64,000 nt of DNA, taken from positions 620,001-684,000 of the forward strand of contig CAVPWU010000002.1 in the NCBI GenBank assembly GCA_963709665.1, written 5' to 3'. Below the pieces are notes generated by a model, which did no database searches, was not told where the DNA came from, and was given only the letters and a program-made list of their open reading frames with translations. Below, in pieces: positions 16,358 through 24,877 of the stretch (the stretch's first letter is position 1; each line of letters opens with the position of its first letter). The stretch is from DASZIT01 sp963709665. GTDB taxonomy: Bacteria; Actinomycetota; Acidimicrobiia; Acidimicrobiales; RAAP-2. The translations under genes were made by a program, and so were the position numbers.

Positions 16358-16382
16358 CGCCCCCAGGGGCTACGTAGGCGAG

Positions 16383-18170
16383 GTGATTCCGACGGCTGAC
16401 ATCGACGACGCAGCGGGCGACCGGCACCCCGGCACCCACCGGGACGACGACGATCTCGAGGACCTGAGACTCCGCGCCGCGGAGGCGGAGGAGGAGGTCA
16501 CCGTCCTGCGCCGTCGGCTCCAGGAGAGCCCGCGCCGGGTGCAGACCCTCGAGGAGCGGCTGCTGGAGACCAAGGGACAGCTGGCCCAGGCCATCTCCCA
16601 GAATGAGAAGCTGACCTTCACCCTCCAGACCGCCAAGGAGCACATCGCCAACCTCCGGGAGGAGGTGGAGAAGCTGACCCAGCCCCCGGCCGCCTACGGC
16701 GTCTACCTGGGCGCCAACGACGACGGCTCGGTGGACGTGTTCTCGGGCGGACGGAAGATGCGGGTGACCCTCCACCCGGACATCGTCCCCGACGACCTCC
16801 AGCGCGGCAACGAGGTGGTCCTCAACGAGTCGCTCAACGTGGTCCTGGCCCGGCAGGGCGAGGGCTCCGGCGAGGTGGTGGTGCTGAAGGAGGTCCTCGA
16901 GGACGGCCGCCGGGCGCTGGTCTACGGGCGGGCCGACGAGGAGCGGGTGGCCGAGCTGTCCGACGCCCTGATCGGGGTGCGGCTGCGGGCGGGCGACACC
17001 GTCCTGATGGAGTCCCGGACCGGCCTACTGGTGGAGAAGCTGCCCCGCCCCGAGGTGGAGGAGCTGGTCCTCGAGGAGGTGCCCGACGTGACCTACGCCG
17101 ACGTGGGCGGGCTCGACTCCCAGATCGAGGCCATCACCGACGCCGTCGAGCTCCCGTACCTCTACCGGGACCTGTACGCCGAGCACAAGCTGCCCGCCCC
17201 CAAGGGGATCCTGCTCTACGGCCCCCCCGGCTGCGGCAAGACCCTGATCGCCAAGGCGGTGGCCAACTCGCTGGCCAAGAAGGTGGCGCAGGTCACCGGC
17301 AACACCAACATCCGGAGCTACTTCCTCAACATCAAGGGGCCGGAGCTGCTGAACAAGTACGTGGGGGAGACCGAGCGCCAGATCCGCCTGGTGTTCCAGC
17401 GGGCCCGCGAGAAGTCCGAGGAGGGGGTGCCGGTCATCGTCTTCTTCGACGAGATGGACTCGCTGTTCCGGACCCGCGGCACCGGAATCAGCTCGGACAT
17501 GGAGTCGACCATCGTGCCCCAGCTGCTGGCGGAGATCGACGGGGTGGAGACCCTCCGCGACGTCATCGTCATCGGCGCCTCCAACCGCGAGGACCTGATC
17601 GACCCGGCCATCCTGCGGCCCGGGCGCCTCGACGTGAAGATCCGTATCGAGCGGCCCAACGAGACGGCCGCCGCCCAGATCTTCGCCCGCTACCTGACCC
17701 CCGACCTCCCCCTCGACGCCGACGAGGTCCGGACCCTGGGCGGGGGTGATCCGGCCAAGGCCACCCAGGCGATGATCGAGTCGACGGTGACCGAGATGTA
17801 CCGCGACGACGAGGAGAACCGCTTCCTCGAGGTCACCTACCAGAACGGCGACAAGGAGGTCCTCTACTACCGCGACTTCTCGTCGGGGGCCATGATCGAG
17901 AACATCGTCCGCCGGGCCAAGAAGCTGGCCATCAAGCGGGCCATCGCCGGCACCGGCCGTGGCATCCGCACCGACGATCTCTACGAGTCGATCCGTCAGG
18001 AGTACAAGGAGAACGAGGACCTCCCCAACACCACCAACCCGGACGACTGGGCGAAGATCTCCGGCAAGAAGGGCGAGCGGATCGTCTACATCCGGACACT
18101 GATCAGCGAGGACCGGGGCACCAAGGGCGGTCGGTCGATCGAGCGGGTCGGAACCGGTCAGTATCTCTAG
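16383..18170 (+). CDS. arc: Proteasome-associated AAA+ ATPase ARC/Mpa
   Basis: The hexameric unfoldase that recognises pupylated proteins and feeds them to the 20S proteasome. With the GTG at 16383 it has 595 aa: an N-terminal coiled coil (about 25-98) that binds Pup, tandem OB folds (about 100-240), and an AAA domain with Walker A GPPGCGKT at 280-287 and Walker B VIVFFDEMDS. The C-terminus is GTGQYL, the GQYL motif that docks on the proteasome alpha ring. It is the first gene of the Pup-proteasome block, 25 nt before dop. The start choice is supported by the TAGGGT box at 16352. Confidence 0.95.
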   Translation: MIPTADIDDAAGDRHPGTHRDDDDLEDLRLRAAEAEEEVTVLRRRLQESPRRVQTLEERLLETKGQLAQAISQNEKLTFTLQTAKEHIANLREEVEKLTQPPAAYGVYLGANDDGSVDVFSGGRKMRVTLHPDIVPDDLQRGNEVVLNESLNVVLARQGEGSGEVVVLKEVLEDGRRALVYGRADEERVAELSDALIGVRLRAGDTVLMESRTGLLVEKLPRPEVEELVLEEVPDVTYADVGGLDSQIEAITDAVELPYLYRDLYAEHKLPAPKGILLYGPPGCGKTLIAKAVANSLAKKVAQVTGNTNIRSYFLNIKGPELLNKYVGETERQIRLVFQRAREKSEEGVPVIVFFDEMDSLFRTRGTGISSDMESTIVPQLLAEIDGVETLRDVIVIGASNREDLIDPAILRPGRLDVKIRIERPNETAAAQIFARYLTPDLPLDADEVRTLGGGDPAKATQAMIESTVTEMYRDDEENRFLEVTYQNGDKEVLYYRDFSSGAMIENIVRRAKKLAIKRAIAGTGRGIRTDDLYESIRQEYKENEDLPNTTNPDDWAKISGKKGERIVYIRTLISEDRGTKGGRSIERVGTGQYL

Positions 18171-18183
18171 GCACGGTCGGGGA

Positions 18184-18189
18184 TAGGGT
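18184..18189 (+). promoter_or_regulatory. Predicted -10 box for leaderless dop
   Basis: TAGGGT ends exactly 6 nt before the dop GTG, within the 25-nt arc-dop gap, so dop can be transcribed separately from arc. Confidence 0.5.
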
Positions 18190-18195
18190 CGGCGC

Positions 18196-19689
18196 GTGGC
18201 CATCCCGAAGGTCTGCGGCATCGAGACCGAGTACGGCATCCATGTCGCCAACGGCGACCCCAATCCCATCGCGGCGTCGTCGGTGCTCATCAACGCCTAC
18301 GCCCAGGACGTGGCCCGGCAGCAGATCGGGTGGGACTTCGAGGACGAGTCGCCCGGCAACGACGCCCGCGGCTACGCCCGGGAGGGGTCGATGGCCCCCC
18401 AGGTGGAGACCCACCTCCTCAACACGGTGCTGACCAACGGGGCCCGCTTCTACGTCGACCACGCCCACCCGGAGTTCTCCACCCCGGAGTGCGCCGACGC
18501 CCTCGAGTGCCTCCGCTACGACCGCGCCGGCGAACAGATCCTCATCCGGTCGATGGAGGCGGCCGACGCCTCGGTTCCCGACGGACGGACCTTCGTGGTC
18601 TACAAGAACAACTCCGACGGCAAGGGCAACTCCTACGGATGCCACGAGAACTACCTGATGGACCGGGCCGCCCCGTTCAACCGGATCGTGCACGGCGTCA
18701 CCCCCCACTTCGTGACCCGCCAGCTCTACGCCGGGGCGGGCAAGGTGGGGGCGGAGACCGCCACCCACGAGGGCCGGCGCACCGAGTTCCAGCTCTCCCA
18801 GCGGGCGGAGTTCTTCGAGGAGCGGGTCGGGTCTCGAGACGACCCTCAAGCGCCCCATCATCAACACCCGGGACGAGCCCCACGCCGATCCCCACCGCTA
18901 CCGCCGGCTCCACGTCATCGTGGGTGACGCCAACCTGGCCCAGGTGGCCACGTTCCTGAAGGTGGGGACCACCGCCCTGGTCCTGGCCATGATCGAGGAC
19001 GACGTCACCGGCGACCGCGACCTCGAGCTGGCCGACCCGGTGCGGGCCATGCACGAGGTGTCGTTCGACCGCACCTTCACCCGTCCCCTGCCCATGGCCG
19101 ACGGCTCCACCGCCACCGCCCTGTCCATCCAGTGGGAGTTGTTCGGCCTGGCCCGCAAGTACGCCGAGGACCGGGGGCTGGCCTGCCTGGGCGGCGAGGA
19201 GGTGGGTGCCCAGGTGCTGGAGCGGTGGGAGGAGGTGCTCCACGGACTGGAGACCGACCCCATGTCCCTGGCCCGCCAGGTCGACTGGGTGGCCAAGTTG
19301 CAGCTGATGGAGGCCTACCGCGAACGCCACGGCTGCGGCTGGGACGACCAGCGGATGGCCGCCCTCGACCTCCAGTACCACGACCTCCGACCCAGCCGGT
19401 CCCTCTTCGCCCGGCTCGACACCGAGCAGTTGGTGGACGACGCCGCGGTGGCCGAAGCGGTCACCGTGCCCCCCGGGACACCCGGGCGTGGTTCCGGGGG
19501 CAGTGCCTCACCAAGTGGCCGGCGGCGGTGGTCAGCGCCAACTGGGATTCGCTGGTCTTCGACCTCGGCACCGACCCCCTGCGACGCGTCCCTATGATGG
19601 ATCCCCTACGAGGCACGGCCGATCACGTGGACGTGCTTCTGCAGCAGAGCGCGAGCCCGGCCGAGCTGTTGGACCGGCTGAGCAGCTAG
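18196..19689 (+). CDS. dop: Dop, depupylase/Pup deamidase (two frameshifts as sequenced)
   Basis: A homologue of the carboxylate-amine-ligase-like enzyme that removes Pup from substrates and, in species with Pup-Gln, deamidates Pup. Conserved parts are all present: GIETEYGIHV at the N-terminus, FYVDHAHPEFSTPEC, KNNSDGKGNSYGCHENYL and INTRDEPHADPHRYRRLHVIVGD. They lie in two frames, however. Near 18838 one extra base follows the FFEERVG codons. Near 19476 a run of six C is one short, just before RDTRAWFRGQCLTKW. The shifts cancel, and the protein ends normally at LLDRLSS. Either sequencing error or a genuinely broken gene is possible; intact neighbours favour error. Confidence 0.85.
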
Positions 19690-19703
19690 GGAGAGTGGTC
19701 ACG

Positions 19704-19901
19704 ATGGCAGAACGAGAACTGAAGAAGAAGACCGGCACCACCGAGCACACCGAGGAGACGGTGGAGGAGGTGCCGCCGACCTCGGCCAAGGGCGAGAAGC
19801 TCAAGGCCGAGCTGGACGACCTCCTCGACGAGATCGACGAGGTCCTCGAGGACAACGCCGAGGAGTTCGTGCGGAACTACGTCCAGAAGGGCGGCGAGTA
19901 G
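19704..19901 (+). CDS. pup: Prokaryotic ubiquitin-like protein Pup
   Basis: A 65-aa, mostly disordered and acidic protein with a central amphipathic helix (KLKAELDDLLDEIDEVLEDNAEEF) that coils with ARC. It ends in VQKGGE. The final residue is already Glu, so the ligase PafA can use it directly; mycobacterial Pup ends in Gln and needs Dop deamidation first. The ATG at 19704 follows AGGGAGAG at 19687-19694. It sits 14 nt after dop and 5 nt before prcB. Confidence 0.95.
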   Translation: MAERELKKKTGTTEHTEETVEEVPPTSAKGEKLKAELDDLLDEIDEVLEDNAEEFVRNYVQKGGE

Positions 19902-19906
19902 CGCCG

Positions 19907-20719
19907 GTGACGCTCCCCCTCTTCACCTCCGTCGAGGACCCCGGTCCCGACTTCTCGGGCCTCATCCGGCGCCTCCGCGTCCCGGTCCACCCGATGGTGG
20001 CCGCCGGGGCCACCGGCCCGGTGGGTGCCGCCGAGTTCCGCCACGGCACCACGGTGGTCGCCCTGCGGTACGCCGACGGCATCGTCATGGCCGGTGACCG
20101 CCGGGCCACCGAGGGCCACTCCATCGCCCACCGCACCATGGAGAAGGTCTTCCCCGCCGACCGCTACTCGGCGGTGGCCATCGCCGGGGCCGCCGGACCG
20201 GCGGTGGAGATGGTCCGGCTGTTCCAGACCCAGCTCGAGCACTACGAGAAGGTGGAGGGCGTGGTGCTCAGCCTCGAGGGGAAGGCCAACCAGCTGGGCC
20301 AGATGGTCCGGGAGCACCTCCCCATGGCCATGCAGGGCCTGGCCGTCGTCCCCCTGTTCGCCGGTTTCGACCTGGCCCGGGGGACGGGCCGGATCTTCAC
20401 CTACGACGTCACCGGCGGGCACTACGAGGAGACCGAGCACAACGCCACCGGCTCCGGCGGGCGCGACGCCCGCACCACCATCAAGCTGGGCTACCGGGTG
20501 GCGATGTCCCGGGACGACGCCGTGGAGCTGGCCATCCAGGCCCTCTACGAGGCGGCTGACGAGGACTCCGCCACCGGTGGTCCCGACGTGGTCCGCGGCA
20601 TCTACCCGTTGGTGGCCACGGTGACCGCCGACGGCTACCAGGCGGTGCCCGAGGAGGACGTCGCCGAGCGGTTCGCCAACCTCATCGAACGTCGCCGGGC
20701 GGAGGGACGCGAATCATGA
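19907..20719 (+). CDS. prcB: 20S proteasome beta subunit
   Basis: The catalytic proteasome subunit. A 47-residue propeptide precedes the autocleavage site in RHG|TTVVAL, leaving Thr48 as the N-terminal nucleophile. The residues that assist it are visible in AGDRRATEGH and the SGGRDART region, and the catalytic Lys lies in MEKVFPADR. Total 270 aa, normal for actinobacteria. GTG start, 5 nt after the pup stop. The stop overlaps the prcA ATG (ATGA), so alpha and beta are translationally coupled. Confidence 0.96.
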   Translation: MTLPLFTSVEDPGPDFSGLIRRLRVPVHPMVAAGATGPVGAAEFRHGTTVVALRYADGIVMAGDRRATEGHSIAHRTMEKVFPADRYSAVAIAGAAGPAVEMVRLFQTQLEHYEKVEGVVLSLEGKANQLGQMVREHLPMAMQGLAVVPLFAGFDLARGTGRIFTYDVTGGHYEETEHNATGSGGRDARTTIKLGYRVAMSRDDAVELAIQALYEAADEDSATGGPDVVRGIYPLVATVTADGYQAVPEEDVAERFANLIERRRAEGRES

Positions 20720-21393
20720 CCATGCCGTACTACGTGGCACCCGAGCAGGTGATGAAGGATCGGGCCGAGTACGCCCAGAAGGGCATCGCCCGGGGCCGGT
20801 CCCTGATCGCCACCACCTACGACGTGGGGATCCTGATCGTGGCGGAGAACCCGTCGCGGTCGCTCCACAAGGTCAGCGAGATCTACGACCGCATCGCCTT
20901 CGCCGGGGTGGGGAAGTACAACGAGTTCGACCAGCTCCGGGTGTCGGGGGTGCGTCACGCCGATACCAAGGGCTACGCCTACAGCCGCGAGGATGTCGAT
21001 GCCCGCTCCCTGGCCAACCTGTATGCCCAGTACCTCGGGCAGGTGTTCACCCACGAGATGAAGCCGCTGGAGGTGGAGATCCTGGTGGCCGAGCTGGGCA
21101 CCGACCGCCACCCCCACCAGCTGTACCACATCGCCTACGAGGGGACCATCACCGACGAGGAGCGCTACGCCGTCCTCGGCGGCGAGACGGAGACCATCGC
21201 CACCCAGGTGGAGGCGGCCTGGGAGGAGGGCTGGTCGTTGCCGACCGCCCTCCGGTCCACGGTGGCCGCCCTGGCCGGCCCGGACCGGACCCTCGGCGGC
21301 CGGGAGCTCGAGGTGGCGGTGCTGGCTCCCGGCAACGGTCGCCGGGCCTTCCGACGCCTCTCCGACCAGGAGCTCGACGAGTTGCTGGGCTGA
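20716..21393 (+). CDS. prcA: 20S proteasome alpha subunit
   Basis: A 225-aa alpha-type subunit that forms the outer heptameric gate rings and binds the GQYL tail of ARC. It begins with MTMPYYVAPEQVMKDRAEYAQKGIARGRS, the gating N-terminus typical of actinobacterial PrcA, followed by VGKYNEFDQLRVSGVRHADTKGYAYSREDV. It lacks the catalytic N-terminal Thr. The start codon overlaps the prcB stop. Confidence 0.96.
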   Translation: MTMPYYVAPEQVMKDRAEYAQKGIARGRSLIATTYDVGILIVAENPSRSLHKVSEIYDRIAFAGVGKYNEFDQLRVSGVRHADTKGYAYSREDVDARSLANLYAQYLGQVFTHEMKPLEVEILVAELGTDRHPHQLYHIAYEGTITDEERYAVLGGETETIATQVEAAWEEGWSLPTALRSTVAALAGPDRTLGGRELEVAVLAPGNGRRAFRRLSDQELDELLG

Positions 21394-21445
21394 GCCCGGC
21401 GGGCGGAGGACCCCCGCCCGGGTGACCGTCCGGTGGGCGGCGCCT

Positions 21446-21465
21446 CCCTCACGGTACCGTGAGGG
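21446..21465. promoter_or_regulatory. Perfect 20-bp palindrome at the pafA start
   Basis: CCCTCACGGT followed by ACCGTGAGGG, a perfect palindrome ending 2 nt before the pafA ATG. It contains a TACCGT that could be the -10 of a leaderless transcript (ends 7 nt before ATG) and the only Shine-Dalgarno-like GAGGG. It could act as a repressor operator over the promoter, or as an 8-bp mRNA hairpin with a GTAC loop that hides the ribosome site. Confidence 0.6.
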
Positions 21466-21467
21466 AC

Positions 21468-22826
21468 ATGGAGAAGCGCATCTTCGGCCTGGAGAACGAG
21501 TACGGGGTGACCTGTACCCTCCGCGGTCAGCGACGCCTCAGCCCCGACGAGGTGGCGCGCTATCTCTTCCGCCGGGTGGTCAGCTGGGGTCGCTCCTCCA
21601 ACGTCTTCCTGGAGAACGGCGCCCGGCTCTACCTCGACGTGGGCAGCCACCCGGAGTACGCCACGCCGGAGTGCGACGACATCACCGAACTGGTGGTCCA
21701 CGACAAGGCGGGGGAGTGGATCCTCTCCTCGCTGGTGGAGGGGGCCGAGGCCCGGCTCCGCGAGGAGGGCATCCGGGGGGACATCTACCTCTTCAAGAAC
21801 AACACCGACTCGGCGGGCAACTCCTACGGCTGCCACGAGAACTACCTCACCAGCCGGCGCGACGACTTCTCGCACTACACCGAGGTGCTCATCCCGTTTC
21901 TGGTCAGCCGCCAGATCTACGCCGGCGCCGGCAAGGTGCTGCAGACGGCCCGGGGGGCGGTGTTCTGCCTCAGCCAGCGGGCCGAGCACATCTGGGAGGG
22001 GGTGTCGTCGGCCACCACCCGGAGCCGCCCGATCATCAACACCCGCGACGAGCCCCACGCCGACGCCGAGAAGTACCGGCGGCTCCACGTGATCGTGGGC
22101 GACTCCAACATGAGCGAGTACGCCACCTTCCTGAAGGTGGGCAGCACCAGCATCGTCCTCCGGATGCTCGAGGACCCGGCCACCGTGCTGCGCGACCTGA
22201 CCCTCGAGAACCCGATCCGGGCCATCCGGGAGATCAGCCACGACATCACCTGCCGGCGGACGGTGCGGCTGGCCAACGGCCGGGAGATGAGCGCCCTCGA
22301 CCTGCAGTCGGAGTACCTCCAGCGGGCCCTGAAGTTCCGGGACCGCCAGGGCCTCTCCCCGCAGGAGGACCGGGCGCTCGACATGTGGGAGCACTGCCTG
22401 AAGGGCCTGGAGTCGGACCCCCTCTCCCTCCACCGGGAGTGCGACTGGGTGGCCAAGTACCGCCTCATCGACCGGTACCGCGAGCGGCACAACCTGCCCC
22501 TCCACAGCTCCCCGGTGGCACTGCTCGACCTCCAGTACCACGACGTCGACCGTCGGCGGGGGCTGTACTACCGCCTGCAGCACCACGACCAGCTCGACCG
22601 GATCTGTGACGACACCGCCATCGTCAACGCCATGTCCACGCCACCCCAGACCACCCGCGCCCGCCTGCGGGGGGAGTTCGTGCGGAAGGCCAAGGAGAAG
22701 CGGCGTGACTTCACCGTCGACTGGGTGCACCTGAAGCTGAACGACCAGGCCCAGCGCACCGTGCTGCTGAAGGACCCCTTCCGCTCCAAGGACGACCGGG
22801 TGGACAAGCTGATCGCCGGACTCTGA
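21468..22826 (+). CDS. pafA: PafA, Pup-protein ligase
   Basis: A 452-aa enzyme that attaches the C-terminal Glu of Pup to substrate lysines using ATP. It shares the Dop/glutamine-synthetase-like fold: MEKRIFGLENEYGV with the ATP/Mg Glu residues, LYLDVGSHPEYATPECDD containing the catalytic Asp, FKNNTDSAGNSYGCHENY and INTRDEPHADAEKYRRLHVI. The open reading frame is intact, in contrast to dop. The ATG at 21468 matches the family N-terminus; a GTG at 21459 inside the palindrome would add only three residues. Confidence 0.96.
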   Translation: MEKRIFGLENEYGVTCTLRGQRRLSPDEVARYLFRRVVSWGRSSNVFLENGARLYLDVGSHPEYATPECDDITELVVHDKAGEWILSSLVEGAEARLREEGIRGDIYLFKNNTDSAGNSYGCHENYLTSRRDDFSHYTEVLIPFLVSRQIYAGAGKVLQTARGAVFCLSQRAEHIWEGVSSATTRSRPIINTRDEPHADAEKYRRLHVIVGDSNMSEYATFLKVGSTSIVLRMLEDPATVLRDLTLENPIRAIREISHDITCRRTVRLANGREMSALDLQSEYLQRALKFRDRQGLSPQEDRALDMWEHCLKGLESDPLSLHRECDWVAKYRLIDRYRERHNLPLHSSPVALLDLQYHDVDRRRGLYYRLQHHDQLDRICDDTAIVNAMSTPPQTTRARLRGEFVRKAKEKRRDFTVDWVHLKLNDQAQRTVLLKDPFRSKDDRVDKLIAGL

Positions 22827-22869
22827 GCCGTCGTCCGGGCCCCGAGCGGGAGTTCGGGCGGTCGTGCTG

Positions 22870-22875
22870 TAGGGT
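22870..22875 (+). promoter_or_regulatory. Predicted -10 box of lepB
   Basis: TAGGGT, 9 nt before the GTG at 22885; predicted near-leaderless start. Confidence 0.4.
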
Positions 22876-22884
22876 CCATCGGTT

Positions 22885-23544
22885 GTGACGCCCGACCCCG
22901 TCGACTCCCCGCCGGCCGACGCGCCCGTCGACGCCGCCGACGGGCCCCCCGGGGACGCCGGAGCCTCCCGGGCCGACCTCCGGCCCCGTCGTTCGGCCGG
23001 GGCGTGGCTGCTCGAGTGGGTGATCATCCTGGTGGTCATCTTCGGCTTCACCTTTCTGATCCGGGCGTTCGTGATCCAGACGTTCTCCATCCCCTCCGGG
23101 TCGATGCTGCCCACCCTGCAGATCGGCGACCGGATCGTGGTCGACAAGCTCGCCTACCACGTGAGCCGGGGGTCCATCGTGGTGTTCAAGCGGCCCCCCC
23201 TCGAGGAGCAGGACTATCCCGACCTGGTGAAGCGGGTGGTCGGCCTCCCCGGCGAGACCATCTCGGCCCGCGACGGCAACATCTACATCGACGGCAAGCT
23301 CCTGTCCGAGCCGTGGCTGCCCAAGGGCCCGCAGGCCTACACCGCCCCGATCCCCGGCGATCCCCACCCGCAGTTCAACCTGCCGGTGGGCGGGGTGAAG
23401 ATCCCCCAGGGCGACTACTTCGTGATGGGCGACAACCGCACCAACTCGGAGGACAGCCGGTGGTTCGGACCGATCCCCCGGTCGCTCATCGTGGGGCGGG
23501 CGGTGTCGGTGGTGTGGCCCTTCAGCCAGATCAAGGGCCTCTAG
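22885..23544 (+). CDS. lepB: Signal peptidase I
   Basis: A 219-aa membrane-anchored serine protease that removes signal peptides from exported pre-proteins. After a Pro/Asp-rich cytoplasmic N-terminus (1-35) comes one membrane helix (about 41-62). The catalytic box IPSGSMLPTL (Ser73) follows, then the general-base Lys116 in DLVKRVVGLPGE and the late box GDNRTNSEDSRWFG. GTG start behind a TAGGGT box. It lies between the proteasome and tat genes, all on the plus strand, so secretion functions cluster here. Confidence 0.93.
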   Translation: MTPDPVDSPPADAPVDAADGPPGDAGASRADLRPRRSAGAWLLEWVIILVVIFGFTFLIRAFVIQTFSIPSGSMLPTLQIGDRIVVDKLAYHVSRGSIVVFKRPPLEEQDYPDLVKRVVGLPGETISARDGNIYIDGKLLSEPWLPKGPQAYTAPIPGDPHPQFNLPVGGVKIPQGDYFVMGDNRTNSEDSRWFGPIPRSLIVGRAVSVVWPFSQIKGL

Positions 23545-23595
23545 CCCGGGGAGGGTCCAGGGGCGCCTCGCCGCCCCCGGTGCCCGGTGCACCGG

Positions 23596-23601
23596 TACAC
23601 T
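23596..23601 (+). promoter_or_regulatory. Predicted -10 box, leaderless tat gene
   Basis: TACACT ends 7 nt before the GTG at 23609; no Shine-Dalgarno. Confidence 0.4.
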
Positions 23602-23608
23602 CGGCTGC

Positions 23609-24082
23609 GTGCCCTTCCTGAGTCCCGCCAAGATCCTGGTCATCCTGGTGGTCGCCCTCATCGTGCTGGGCCCGGACAAGCTCCCGAAGGTGGCCAAGCA
23701 GCTGGGTGGGTTCTGGGGGGACTTCCGGAAGTTCCGGGAGAAGATCGAGTCGGACGTGCGCGGCTCCTTCCCCGACCTCCCCTCCACCGACACCATCGCC
23801 CACGCCGTGCGGTCGCCCCTCTCGTTCCTCGACAACCTGGCCGACACCCACGCCGCCGAACAGGGCACGGCATCCGCGGAGGCCGACGGGTACGAACTCT
23901 CCGGTGCCCCCGATGACGCCGACCCGGCCCCGAACCCCGCCGTCGAACCGGTCGCCGAGGGACCGCCGGCCGCCGCGCCGCGCGTCGATCTCCCGGGGAT
24001 CTCCATCGCCGACCCGGGGGGCGTGGTCCACCAGGTCCGGGCGTCCGGGGTGATGGTGCCCGACGACCCCGGGCTGAACTAG
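23609..24082 (+). CDS. tatB: Sec-independent translocase component TatA/TatB
   Basis: A 157-aa protein with one N-terminal membrane helix (about 4-20), then LGPDKLPKVAKQLGGFWGDFRKFRE, the hinge and amphipathic helix of the TatA/B family. The GPxKLP hinge and the long acidic, Pro-rich tail are closer to TatB than to short TatA, which normally has FG at the hinge. In M. tuberculosis the gene at this position is called tatA, so the name is a choice. It precedes tatC by 39 nt, and the pair forms the twin-arginine export receptor. Confidence 0.85.
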   Translation: MPFLSPAKILVILVVALIVLGPDKLPKVAKQLGGFWGDFRKFREKIESDVRGSFPDLPSTDTIAHAVRSPLSFLDNLADTHAAEQGTASAEADGYELSGAPDDADPAPNPAVEPVAEGPPAAAPRVDLPGISIADPGGVVHQVRASGVMVPDDPGLN

Positions 24083-24121
24083 CCCGAGCGGCCCGCCGCC
24101 CCACCCGGACCGACCACACCG

Positions 24122-24877
24122 ATGGCCCTCTCCCTCAAACGCCGACGCGACGCCACCGCCGTCACGCCCGACACCATGACGCTGACCGAGCACCTGACGG
24201 AGCTCCGGCGGCGGATCCTGGTCTGCGCCCTGGCCTTCGTGGTCACCGCCACGGTGGCCTTCATCGTCTACCCGCAGATCCTGCACTTCCTGCAGGAGCC
24301 CTACTGCCGGACGGCCGGTCCGCACCACTGCGGGTTCTTCATCACCGGCCCCCTCGACGGGCTCTCCCTGCGGGTGAAGATCGCCGCCTACGGAGGGCTG
24401 TTCCTGGCCTCGCCGGTGCTGCTGTGGGAGTTCTGGCGGTTCGTGACCCCCGGCCTCAAGCGCAACGAGAAGAAGTACGCCATCCCGTTCATCGCCGCCT
24501 CCATCGTGCTGTTCTCGCTGGGGGGCCTGGTGGCCTACCTGATCTTCCCCCACGCCCTGCAGTTCCTCGACGCCATCGGCGGCCCGAGCCTCAACCAGAT
24601 CTACGACCCCACCAAGTACCTGAGCCTGATCGTGCTGATGATCACCGTGTTCGGGCTCACCTTCCTGTTCCCGGTGGTGCTGGTGTCCCTGGAGGTGGCC
24701 GGGGTGCTCTCCCCCAAGAAGCTGGCCTCCTGGCGGCGGTGGGCCATCGTGCTCATCGTGGTGGTGGCCGGGGTGGTGGTCCCGAGCTCCGATCCGTTCT
24801 CGATGATGGCCATGGCCGTGCCGCTCTACCTCTTCTACGAGGTGTCGATCATCATCGGCAGGATCGTCCAGCGATGA
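24122..24877 (+). CDS. tatC: Twin-arginine translocase subunit TatC
   Basis: A 251-aa polytopic membrane protein, the receptor for twin-arginine signal peptides. Family marks: MTLTEHLTELRRRIL at the N-terminus with the conserved Glu, the periplasmic loop around residues 60-80, LASPVLLWEFWRFVTPGLKRNEKKY, and six membrane helices ending near MAMAVPLYLFYEVSIIIG. The stop overlaps the ATG of the helicase gene (ATGA), as tatC and helY are also neighbours in mycobacteria. Confidence 0.95.
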   Translation: MALSLKRRRDATAVTPDTMTLTEHLTELRRRILVCALAFVVTATVAFIVYPQILHFLQEPYCRTAGPHHCGFFITGPLDGLSLRVKIAAYGGLFLASPVLLWEFWRFVTPGLKRNEKKYAIPFIAASIVLFSLGGLVAYLIFPHALQFLDAIGGPSLNQIYDPTKYLSLIVLMITVFGLTFLFPVVLVSLEVAGVLSPKKLASWRRWAIVLIVVVAGVVVPSSDPFSMMAMAVPLYLFYEVSIIIGRIVQR

